Part shown: piece by piece, positions 45,380 through 51,953 of the stretch
How the letters are laid out: the number at the start of each line of letters is the position of its first letter
Position numbering within the stretch: the first letter of the stretch is position 1
DNA from: an uncultured Flavobacteriaceae bacterium
Lineage (GTDB): Bacteria > Bacteroidota > Bacteroidia > Flavobacteriales > Flavobacteriaceae
Direction: 5' to 3'
Assembly: GCA_947493175.1 (NCBI GenBank)
Contig: CANLQD010000005.1
Span: 186,001-250,000 of the forward strand
DNA: 64,000 nucleotides
The notes under the pieces: model-generated
The model's database searches: none
What the model was told of the DNA's origin: nothing
Seen by the model: only the letters and a program-made list of their open reading frames with translations
Translations under genes and position numbers: made by a program

Positions 45380-45423
45380 GTGATTTCAGTCACATATTTT
45401 ACGATTTACAACAAATAGTTTTG
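45380..45423 (+). promoter_or_regulatory. Crp/Fnr-type box and promoter
   Basis: GTGATTTCAGTCAC (45380-45393) precedes the -7 match TAGTTTTG (45416-45423) by exactly the distance seen at 44728. The box centre is about 43 bases before the expected start, where class II activation by Crp-type proteins occurs. Confidence 0.6.
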
Positions 45424-45451
45424 TCTTTCAAACTTTTTAAATCGTTTACAG

Positions 45452-45904
45452 ATGAAGAAAAAATCCGTAATGCTAATAGCAATTATTTGCTTGAGCACGC
45501 TTAGTTGTAAATCACAATCAAAACAAAATGACAGCTCTATGGAAAAAGAAATTAAAGATGTTGTTATCGCTTTCGTGAAAGCCGGTGAAGAAAGAAATGT
45601 ATCTGCCTATGACCAGCTATTGCACGAAGATTTCAGGGTAATTGCCAATCGTTATCCCACACCTGATAAAACTTCTATAATTCCTGCTGCTAGCTACATT
45701 GCCTTAATCACAAAAAAAATTATTGGCGGGAACAAACTATCGGTTGTTTTCAAGGATATTGATATCGCCGATCATTCCGCAACCGTTCTTGCGCATTTTA
45801 AAGATGAAAATGGAGGCGGACAGTTGGTGACCATTTTATTGGTTAAAAATCAAGAGGCCAAATGGCAGATGATCGCTGATATGGCAACCCAAATCAAGAA
45901 ATGA
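45452..45904 (+). CDS. NTF2-like (SnoaL/DUF4440-type) lipoprotein
   Basis: 150 residues; lipoprotein signal ending in STLSC. The rest has the cone-shaped NTF2 pattern: an initial helix IKDVVIAFVKAGEERNVSAY, LLHEDFRVIANRY, and strands ending in WQMIADM. Many such proteins bind small ligands without a known reaction. The stop overlaps a short downstream frame by ATGA. Confidence 0.72.
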   Translation: MKKKSVMLIAIICLSTLSCKSQSKQNDSSMEKEIKDVVIAFVKAGEERNVSAYDQLLHEDFRVIANRYPTPDKTSIIPAASYIALITKKIIGGNKLSVVFKDIDIADHSATVLAHFKDENGGGQLVTILLVKNQEAKWQMIADMATQIKK

Positions 45905-46026
45905 TGAGCAAATCGGTCAATCTTAAAATAGCTTTAGTAACAAGCTTGCTACGTACGATGATCGGTACTACTGCTCAAAAACTGGAAATGGACAAAAAGC
46001 CCTTTCCATCAATTGTTGCTCTTTAG
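45901..46026 (+). pseudogene. Truncated start of a secreted-protein gene
   Basis: 41 codons begin with a signal-peptide-like MMSKSVNLKIALVTSLLRT and an Ala-rich/TAQK cleavage region, then stop at 46024 within the 3' end of the opposite mobilisation-protein gene. The gene seems cut off by insertion of mobile DNA. Confidence 0.4.
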
Positions 46027-46166
46027 CAGATATTCCTGTATGTGAAGCAATGCTCTTCCAGTTTTTGGCAATACTCGGAAAGCGACAGCCCGGCCTTTTT
46101 GGCCTTTATCTTGAGCAGTTTCTTCTCGAAGACACTACACCGGAACTGTATGGTTTCCCGTTTCAT
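46023..46166 (-). CDS. Ribbon-helix-helix mobilisation protein (MobC-like), short or truncated
   Basis: 47 residues. MKRETIQFRCSVFEKKLLKI followed by KAKKAGLSLSEYCQKL is the conserved N-terminal ribbon-helix-helix of Bacteroidota plasmid/transposon mobilisation proteins, which bind oriT with a relaxase. Full proteins are about 100-130 residues, so this one lacks its C-terminal part. No relaxase gene follows. A 14-base palindrome lies 40 bases upstream of its start. Confidence 0.6.
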   Translation of the reverse strand: MKRETIQFRCSVFEKKLLKIKAKKAGLSLSEYCQKLEEHCFTYRNIC

Positions 46167-46203
46167 TTTTCCTTTTTTCTTTTGCGACCGTGGGGAGCAA
46201 AAG

Positions 46204-46232
46204 CAAGATTGTCATGACAATGACACATCTTG
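46204..46232. other. Candidate oriT palindrome
   Basis: CAAGAT (46204-46209) and ATCTTG (46227-46232) frame the perfect palindrome ATTGTCATGACAAT (46208-46221), just upstream of the mobilisation gene, where oriT normally lies. Bases 46233-46670 show no supported gene, only short frames with a GWAGAAYFDLIYDYLHG-like stretch near 46400. Confidence 0.4.
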
Positions 46233-46670
46233 AACTTCGTACCCTTTTTCAAATTAGGGTGTACTCCGTAGTCAAGGGAAAACCGGGAAGTTTTTAACAA
46301 GGTATTCGGTCGGTTTTTGAACTTTGTTCAAGGCATTGAAAAAAACGATGAGGATTCTAAAATGTCCAAGACCGGAAAAACGACAAATAATACCGATGGG
46401 TCTTGGATGGGCAGGTGCGGCCTATTTCGATTTAATTTACGATTACCTTCACGGACGCTGCAAAAATCGGGACAGGAACCATTCATAAAGGTTCGGGTTA
46501 AGACTTTGGAAATTGAAATATTCGATTTTTGTACCGTCTGAAAAACAGGGAAGACTACAAAAAGGGTAAGGCTACACCCCCGCTAATTTCCTATTTACAA
46601 ACTTTATGGGATAGTCCTCAAACAAAAACCTAAAACGGGCTTGCATAGCTCCAATCTAATGAAGGCTTGA

Positions 46671-46703
46671 GGGTTGTGCAACGGCTACCCTTGTTGTGCA
46701 CAG
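46671..46703. repeat. Cassette boundary remnant, left end
   Basis: Abuts the stop codon of the gene at 46704. It holds two direct copies of GTTGTGCA (46673-46680 and 46693-46700) and TACCCTTGTTGTGCA, similar to TACCCATTGTTGGCA at the boundary element further right (48181-48195). Confidence 0.45.
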
Positions 46704-47432
46704 TTATTTTTTTAATCCATTTGCATATAGAAATTCCTCAACGCAAACTCTGTATTCCATCGCTATATTTCTTATATCAGATTTTCTACAATTGTATTGA
46801 ATTCTATGCGCAGAAAAATTACCAAGTTTTCGGAAATTATCTAAGCATTCACGGGTTCCTTTTGATAAGGAAAAAATATTATTACTCTGCGTATAATTGA
46901 TTATGAAGTTCAAATTTTTCAGTTCTCCATCATCTTCAATTTCATCCTTTCTTCCAATATGTTCGTAGCCAAGAATAAGTAATACTTCAAGCAATCTCCT
47001 CATTAATACTGCACACCCATCAAAAATATTGTTTTCATATGATGAATTTATTTGCTTTGCTAATTTTTCAATGTATCCTCTTGTTCCAGTGTATAAGGTA
47101 TTTGGTAAGATTGTATCTATTGTTATAATTTCTTCATTTTCGTCTTGTAGTTGTGGAAACTTATTCTTGAAATCTTCTTTTACTTTTTTATTCAAGGTGA
47201 AACTATCAACTCGATTTCCTTTTATAAAATCACGTGATTTTTTAAGTTTTTCTTTAAGTCTCGATGTGTTGGGCGCACTAAAGCCCTCTTGAGTAAGAAT
47301 ATTTGATACTTCTTTAATTGTAAAATCAGCATTTTTTTCCTTTGCGAATTGGTAGAAATGCAGATGTTTAACTTTCTCCATTTCACTCAGCTCGAAAAAA
47401 TCACATTTTTGAAAGAAATCTTCAAGCCTCAT
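46704..47432 (-). CDS. Cytoplasmic protein with DUF4145/HEPN-like C-terminus
   Basis: 242 residues, no signal peptide. The N-terminal about 90 look like a DNA-binding-type helical region (FTIKEVSNILTQEGFSAPNT). The C-terminal part, NIFDGCAVLMRRLLEVLLIL with a later FRKLGNFSAHRI, resembles DUF4145, a HEPN-type helical bundle in which R and H can form an RNase site. Whether it is catalytic is unknown. It overlaps the upstream gene by one base (TAATG), so the two are a unit. Confidence 0.5.
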   Translation of the reverse strand: MRLEDFFQKCDFFELSEMEKVKHLHFYQFAKEKNADFTIKEVSNILTQEGFSAPNTSRLKEKLKKSRDFIKGNRVDSFTLNKKVKEDFKNKFPQLQDENEEIITIDTILPNTLYTGTRGYIEKLAKQINSSYENNIFDGCAVLMRRLLEVLLILGYEHIGRKDEIEDDGELKNLNFIINYTQSNNIFSLSKGTRECLDNFRKLGNFSAHRIQYNCRKSDIRNIAMEYRVCVEEFLYANGLKK

Positions 47433-48040
47433 TATTCAGCTTCTTTTTTTGGTGCTTCGTGTTCAATGTAATTTTCTCCTGAAATGGAAACTTTAAGGTC
47501 ATCCATATTGTTAGTTTCAATCCAACCTTTTCTGTTTTTCGTGTCTATTAGACCCTGATAGATGTTAGGAACCTTTGCACCGATTTTTTTATAGCACGTG
47601 TAAATATGATTAACTCCGACATTCTCAATTTCTAATATTCTCCTTAGATAATAAAGAATGGTTATGTTTCGCTCCATATTAGACTTAACGATGTACGTGT
47701 TGTAAAAATCCTCAAGAGACTGCTTTCCATGTGGCCTTAAATTTAAATCGGTCAACATACTATAAGATTGTGAAGAAATGGATTTTTTTCTTGAAGAATT
47801 AGTTTTGTTTTCCTTTTTCTTGGTGGATAAAATTTTTGTTTTTGTATTGTCCGACTTTTTTATTTCAGTTCTAGGTTTTTCAGGTTGTTTAAAATTGGAA
47901 ATAGAGTTCGGAATAGTATTGAATATCTCGCCAAGTCCTTTCTCACGAAGGGAATTAAATTCTTTTTGTACGGTTTCTTTATCGCCCTCAAGTTCAATTT
48001 CGAACTCTCCAAGTTTCAATTTGATTTTTAATTCACTCAT
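47432..48040 (-). CDS. Uncharacterised protein, first gene of the two-gene cassette
   Basis: 202 residues. An N-terminal beta-segment (IKLKLGEFEIELEGDKETV) is followed by a lysine/serine-rich linker (about 60-110) and a helical C-terminus (LEDFYNTYIVKSNMERNITI, then YTCYKKIGAKVPNIYQGLID) that looks like a winged-helix or tethering domain. No family recognised. It overlaps the next gene and follows the boundary element by 22 bases. Confidence 0.5.
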   Translation of the reverse strand: MSELKIKLKLGEFEIELEGDKETVQKEFNSLREKGLGEIFNTIPNSISNFKQPEKPRTEIKKSDNTKTKILSTKKKENKTNSSRKKSISSQSYSMLTDLNLRPHGKQSLEDFYNTYIVKSNMERNITILYYLRRILEIENVGVNHIYTCYKKIGAKVPNIYQGLIDTKNRKGWIETNNMDDLKVSISGENYIEHEAPKKEAE

Positions 48041-48062
48041 AATCTTTTTTCTGGTTTTAATT

Positions 48063-48201
48063 GTTTACAACGGTCTCGGGTATGAAACGTAAGGCATTTC
48101 GAAGCACTTATCTGACTAGCCGAAACGAAGCTTACTAAGTGCCGAAAACTTGCGGAATCCCCTGTCCACCCTATGTTTTATACCCATTGTTGGCAGCTGC
48201 C
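48063..48201. repeat. Structured boundary element between cargo units
   Basis: About 139 bases with imperfect dyad symmetry. GGGTATGAAAC (48078-48088) pairs with GTTTTATACCC (48175-48185) with one mismatch. Inside, TTTCG-aa-GCACTTA (48097-48110) pairs with TAAGTGC-CGAAA (48136-48147). The right end carries GTTGGCAGCTGCC. The size and fold recall attC sites of integrons, but the 7-base attC core consensus is not met. Confidence 0.6.
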
Positions 48202-48206
48202 TTTTT

Positions 48207-49886
48207 TTATATTATTTCTTTGACAAACTTTCTAGCTTCTTCTAATTCGGCATCGGACTTTAAGTCTTTAACAAGGACTTCATTTACCCATTTCGGTCCG
48301 TGATTTCCAATACTTTTATCGAAACATTCTAATTCGCCAACTTCAAGGATATAAAATCCTTTATTCTTAAATTTCTCATGTATTCGTTCAAATGCTTGAG
48401 TTGAATTTCCACTTGGGATATATGCTTTTCCAACTTGTTTCGCTTCTGTCCAAGGTGATGCTTTTTTTAAAGCTCGGTTTATCTCAGAAATTTTTTCTTT
48501 AGGAAATATTCTTTCAGTGGTATTCTCGAATACTTCTTGAATCTCATCTTTCAAATCCTGTGTTAAAAACTCAGGTCTTTTTTGTTCTATTTCAGTCTTA
48601 ACGAGTTTCCAATCCTTTTCCACTTCATTCCAATCACCACCAAGGTTTTCATATATTGGTTTAATTGGGTTTGAGTTGTTTAGGACATCAAAATCAGTTA
48701 CGACAGACATCGGAACATTTAGTTTGCCTAATGCCTTTATCACTGTAGGTATTCTGTGTTTTCCACCACAATGAATAAACAAAACATCAGGTGCAATTGT
48801 CCCTAGGTCGTCATATTGAGCCGAGAGAATTGCTGAAAAAAAGCGACAATCCGAATCACTTTCACAAATAATGACTTTTGAATGGAATAGACCGCCTAAT
48901 ACATTTGAATGCCTTAATAAAGAATCTGCCCAAATTTCATTTATATCAGTACTATTTAGAACACTTACTTTGTTTATCTCATTTTCCCGTTGAATTCGAA
49001 TTATTTTTAGGTTCTGGGCATTTGAATCCAAAAGTCCTTTCAAAAAATCTTCACTATGTGTCGCTAAATACAATTGCCTTTCAGTAGGTAGGTCTTTAGC
49101 TAACATTTTTCCCAACAGCCTTGCTTGTGGTGGATGTAGAAAAGCTTCTGGTTCATCAATAAATAAAATCGAGTGATTAGAAATGAAAGCATTCAATAGA
49201 ACACCCACAAAACTTCTCATTCCATCTCCTTGTAAATGTAAAAGGTCTAACTTTTCTAATTCTCTTAAATAACCGTCCGAAACTCTATCTTCTCCTTCTT
49301 TTGGTACAGGTTTCTTTCCAACAAATAACGGAACTTCATTGCCCGCATTTCTATGCACCACTAAATCAGTTCCAAATGCTTGCTTGAAATAGTCGCTAAA
49401 CTTAGATTCAAGCGTATCATATTTTTGTAAAAAATGTATTGGGTGTTGTGGGGCACTGCTAGTAATTCTTATACTTTTTGGTGGATTGGCTGCAGATAAT
49501 CTCTGCTCAGTGGATAAGGTATTGACGAATATATTTACGAGTTCTGATACTCCATTGGCTACATTATTCCAATATGATTCTGCATTGCCTTGATAAATAT
49601 TAAACTGATAACCTTGGAAAGACGGTAAAGGGTTTCCCTGAAAGTTTTTCTGAGAAAACTCACTGATATAAGAGATTAAGTCTTCTTTGCTTCCACTTTT
49701 ATTGATTATAATATCTAAAACAACTTTTCCTTTTTCATTTTTTTGGCGAAGCATTTTAGCAGCTTCTTTTAGTGTCGCACTTTTTCCTGCATTATTAGGA
49801 CCAACAATGACTACTATATCGTTTTCATTAATTGAAACCTTACTGGTGTCACTAAATTCTATTTCACTAAGCCAAATTTTTGTCAT
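48207..49886 (-). CDS. OLD-family ATP-dependent nuclease (AAA ATPase plus TOPRIM)
   Basis: 559 residues. ABC-type ATPase motifs: GPNNAGKSA (Walker A), GDGMRSFVG signature-like, LFIDEPEAFLH (Walker B) and LYLATHSEDFL. A TOPRIM domain follows: VIICESDSD (glutamate) and VVTDFDV (D-x-D). OLD proteins are anti-phage nucleases alone or with partners such as GajB; no helicase partner is next to this one. It ends 5 bases after an 11-base inverted repeat and its start lies 21 bases from the matching repeat. Confidence 0.85.
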   Translation of the reverse strand: MTKIWLSEIEFSDTSKVSINENDIVVIVGPNNAGKSATLKEAAKMLRQKNEKGKVVLDIIINKSGSKEDLISYISEFSQKNFQGNPLPSFQGYQFNIYQGNAESYWNNVANGVSELVNIFVNTLSTEQRLSAANPPKSIRITSSAPQHPIHFLQKYDTLESKFSDYFKQAFGTDLVVHRNAGNEVPLFVGKKPVPKEGEDRVSDGYLRELEKLDLLHLQGDGMRSFVGVLLNAFISNHSILFIDEPEAFLHPPQARLLGKMLAKDLPTERQLYLATHSEDFLKGLLDSNAQNLKIIRIQRENEINKVSVLNSTDINEIWADSLLRHSNVLGGLFHSKVIICESDSDCRFFSAILSAQYDDLGTIAPDVLFIHCGGKHRIPTVIKALGKLNVPMSVVTDFDVLNNSNPIKPIYENLGGDWNEVEKDWKLVKTEIEQKRPEFLTQDLKDEIQEVFENTTERIFPKEKISEINRALKKASPWTEAKQVGKAYIPSGNSTQAFERIHEKFKNKGFYILEVGELECFDKSIGNHGPKWVNEVLVKDLKSDAELEEARKFVKEII

Positions 49887-49903
49887 CTATGGTTGTGTTT
49901 TTA

Positions 49904-49941
49904 GGTTGCTGCCAACAAATGAATATAGTTATTAACTATAT
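49904..49941. repeat. Right border of the OLD unit with palindrome
   Basis: GCTGCCAACAA (49908-49918) is the perfect reverse complement of TTGTTGGCAGC at 48187-48197, so the OLD gene sits between 11-base inverted repeats. Directly beyond, ATATAGTTA-T-TAACTATAT (49923-49941) is a perfect dyad. Bases 49942-50246 contain no gene I can support. Confidence 0.5.
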
Positions 49942-50246
49942 CCATCCTGTACCATAGGAACTATGTAATTGTAATAATAGGTTAAAGGCAGTAGGGAAAG
50001 AAAAACGAGGCCTTGCAATTTACAGAAAAATCCTAAACTATTTCCTGTGGTTTTCCGTAAACATAATTGAAAGAAATTTTGTATAACAAGAATTGTTTGA
50101 GTAAAACCTGCGGTAATAGTCGACCGTTATACTGGTAGGTACTTGTATGGGGATATAATTTGTAATTCGCTACTGAACTTACCATAATTTGGAGTGAAAT
50201 AATCCAAAATAGGTTACAATTGAAAACAACGGCAAAATCTTCAAAA

Positions 50247-50266
50247 TGTGTTACCTATGTGTTACC
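50247..50266. repeat. Direct repeats, candidate integrase arm sites (older element)
   Basis: TGTGTTACC at 50247-50255 and 50258-50266, 11-base period. The same 9-mer occurs at 41400. Confidence 0.5.
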
Positions 50267-50276
50267 CAGAAACAAA

Positions 50277-50302
50277 AAACCCTGACGCTTCCGTCGGGGT
50301 TT
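50277..50302 (-). terminator. tRNA-type terminator hairpin
   Basis: AAACCC-T-GACG and CGTC-G-GGGTTT form a strong hairpin followed on the minus strand by six T. It would end transcription from a minus-strand tRNA once present to the right. Confidence 0.65.
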
Positions 50303-50310
50303 CCCTTGTT

Positions 50311-50365
50311 GTACAGGCGGAGAGACTCCCCTCGACTGCGCTCGGTGCCGGCTTCTCGTCTCTCC
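50311..50365. repeat. Attachment-site remnant 2
   Basis: GTACAGGCGGAGAGACTC (50311-50328) is followed by unrelated sequence instead of the tRNA arm. GGAGAGAC (50319-50326) and GTCTCTCC (50358-50365) form an 8-base inverted repeat. Confidence 0.5.
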
Positions 50366-50403
50366 GTGATCTTCATATTCGAAAACTACATTCCATAAAA
50401 AAA

Positions 50404-50423
50404 GCTCCTCGTTAACGAGAAGC
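50404..50423 (-). terminator. Terminator hairpin beside tRNA fragment 3
   Basis: GCT-CTCGTTAACGAG-AGC with one mismatch and an A-run on the plus strand (T-run on the minus) just downstream of the tRNA 3' end. Confidence 0.6.
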
Positions 50424-50430
50424 CTTTTGT

Positions 50431-50488
50431 TGTACAGGCGGAGAGACTCGAACTCTCACACCTTTCGGCACTAGATCCTAAGTCTTGC
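50431..50488 (-). other. tRNA-Leu(UAG) 3' fragment, attachment site of the integrase element
   Basis: Read on the minus strand: anticodon arm AGA-CTTAGGA-TCT with anticodon UAG, variable arm GTGCCGAAAGGTGT, T arm GAGAG-TTCGAGT-CTCTC and acceptor strand ending in ACA. The D arm and 5' acceptor strand are missing, so it is not a functional tRNA. This is the expected scar of tRNA-directed integration next to the recombinase gene. Confidence 0.7.
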
Positions 50489-50587
50489 ATATCTTGCACC
50501 AAAGAAACACAAATTAACTCATTTTCAATTACTTATGTGTTTCGGCATTTTATTTAAAGTCATATAATATCAGTTGATTTCAGGATT

Positions 50588-50692
50588 TGTTGTACCTATG
50601 TTGTACCCAAAAAGTCCTTCAAAATCGTATCTTTGTAAAGACTAAGTACCAATTGAATATTCATTTTTTGAATGTTGTACCTATGTTGTACC
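50588..50692 (+). promoter_or_regulatory. Integrase promoter with paired arm-type repeats
   Basis: TGTTGTACC occurs at 50588, 50599, 50673 and 50684, two pairs each with an 11-base period. Between the pairs lies a -7 match TATCTTTG (50628-50635). Integrase binding to these sites could repress its own promoter. Confidence 0.5.
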
Positions 50693-50725
50693 TGATTTGA
50701 CTTTCGTGCTCAAAACAGGTCAATT

Positions 50726-51940
50726 ATGTCAGCAAGTGCAAAAATAGTTCTTCGTAAAAAACCAAATAGTAAAGGGATGTTTCCCTTAGCTATTAGAATT
50801 ACCAAAAATCGTCGTTCAACTTACAAGCATCTAGGTCAGTATGTCAATTTAGAAGATTGGGACGAGAAAAATATTCGTGTCAAAAAATCGCATCCTAACG
50901 CAAAAAACCTAAACAACTTGCTTTCATCAAAACTCTCAGAAGTGGACAAGGGATTGATGAACCTACAAAGTGAAAACAACGATGTTTCCGCAAGCCAAAT
51001 AAAGCATAATATTTATACACCTGTTTCTAATCTGACATTCTTCGATTATGTAAATGAGCATCTAGATGCTCTTGAAGCAGATAGAAAAATTAATCGACAT
51101 ACTACTGATTCTGCTTTGGCTACCTATGTCCATGATTTTCATAAATCCAAAGAATTACGTTTTCAAGAAATCAACCTACGTTTTCTCAAAAAATTCAAAA
51201 CTTATTTGATGGGCAATAGAAATTTGACCCAGACTTCTGCTCTTAACGTAATGGTGATGATTCGATTGATTTTTAACAGAGCTATTACGGACAAAGTTGT
51301 AAGCAAAGATTTATACCCTTTTGGAAAAGGTGGGTTTAAGATAAAATTTCCAGAAACTATTAAGATTGGTCTTAATAAGAAAGAAATCAATAAGCTAGAA
51401 GAGATTATGGGCTTAACGGAAGTACAGCGCCACGCTCTTAATATTTGGTTGTTCAGTTTTTACTTTGCCGGTATGCGCGTTTCTGACGTATTATTCACAA
51501 GATGGTCTATGGTATATGATGATCGGTTGCATTACCGAATGGGGAAGAATACTAAAATTGTCTCTCTCAAAATTCCTGAAAAAGCTTTTAAAATTCTAAA
51601 GTGTTATCAAAAAAACAAGAACAGCGTGGATGATTTTATATTTCCTGAAATGAAAAAGGCAGATTTCAGTAACCCCAAAGATGTCTACAACAAAGTTAAA
51701 GTAGCAACGAGCAAATTCAACAAACACTTAAGAATCGTCGTAAAGATGGCTGGTATTGATAAGAAAGTTACTATGCACATCGCTCGCCACTCATTTGGAA
51801 ATATAGCAGGGGATTCCATACATCCTCTCATGCTTCAAAAACTTTATCGTCATAGCGACTTAAAAACCACAATTAACTATCAAGCCAACTTTATTCACAA
51901 GGATGCTGATGAGGCTCTAGATGCTGTAATCAACTTTTAA
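50726..51940 (+). CDS. Tyrosine recombinase (phage/ICE-type integrase)
   Basis: 404 residues. N-terminal arm-binding domain (IVLRKKPNSKGMFPLAIRIT), a core-binding SAM-like domain near 100-200, and a catalytic domain with AGMRVSD (first arginine), lysine in NTKIVSL, HIARH (histidine-arginine), HSD and the tyrosine in TINYQ. All active-site residues appear present. It is adjacent to a tRNA-Leu 3' fragment and preceded by arm-type repeats, so it probably drove integration there. Confidence 0.92.
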   Translation: MSASAKIVLRKKPNSKGMFPLAIRITKNRRSTYKHLGQYVNLEDWDEKNIRVKKSHPNAKNLNNLLSSKLSEVDKGLMNLQSENNDVSASQIKHNIYTPVSNLTFFDYVNEHLDALEADRKINRHTTDSALATYVHDFHKSKELRFQEINLRFLKKFKTYLMGNRNLTQTSALNVMVMIRLIFNRAITDKVVSKDLYPFGKGGFKIKFPETIKIGLNKKEINKLEEIMGLTEVQRHALNIWLFSFYFAGMRVSDVLFTRWSMVYDDRLHYRMGKNTKIVSLKIPEKAFKILKCYQKNKNSVDDFIFPEMKKADFSNPKDVYNKVKVATSKFNKHLRIVVKMAGIDKKVTMHIARHSFGNIAGDSIHPLMLQKLYRHSDLKTTINYQANFIHKDADEALDAVINF

Positions 51941-51953
51941 AATTTGCTATTAA

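Larger units (their letters stand above)
41449..51940. mobile_element. Accessory region of accreted integrative elements, borders uncertain
   Basis: Three tRNA-Leu 3' fragments (41449, 50311, 50431), a tyrosine recombinase beside the last, a mobilisation protein remnant and phage-defence-type cargo indicate repeated integration at one site. The left part (41595-45904) looks like ordinary chromosomal or passenger genes, so I do not claim a single element. The right end of the newest element is not visible. Confidence 0.45.

Noticed and set aside
46317..46541. 74-codon frame in the mobile-element gap
   Set aside because: Non-ATG start, no recognisable fold and another frame looks equally protein-like; left as remnant DNA.
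48063..48201. True integron attC site
   Set aside because: The fold and size fit, but the conserved R'/R'' core heptamers (RYYYAAC/GTTRRRY) do not match, and no integron integrase is present.
50431..50488. Functional tRNA-Leu gene
   Set aside because: The D arm and 5' acceptor strand are missing to the right of the anticodon arm; it is a fragment.
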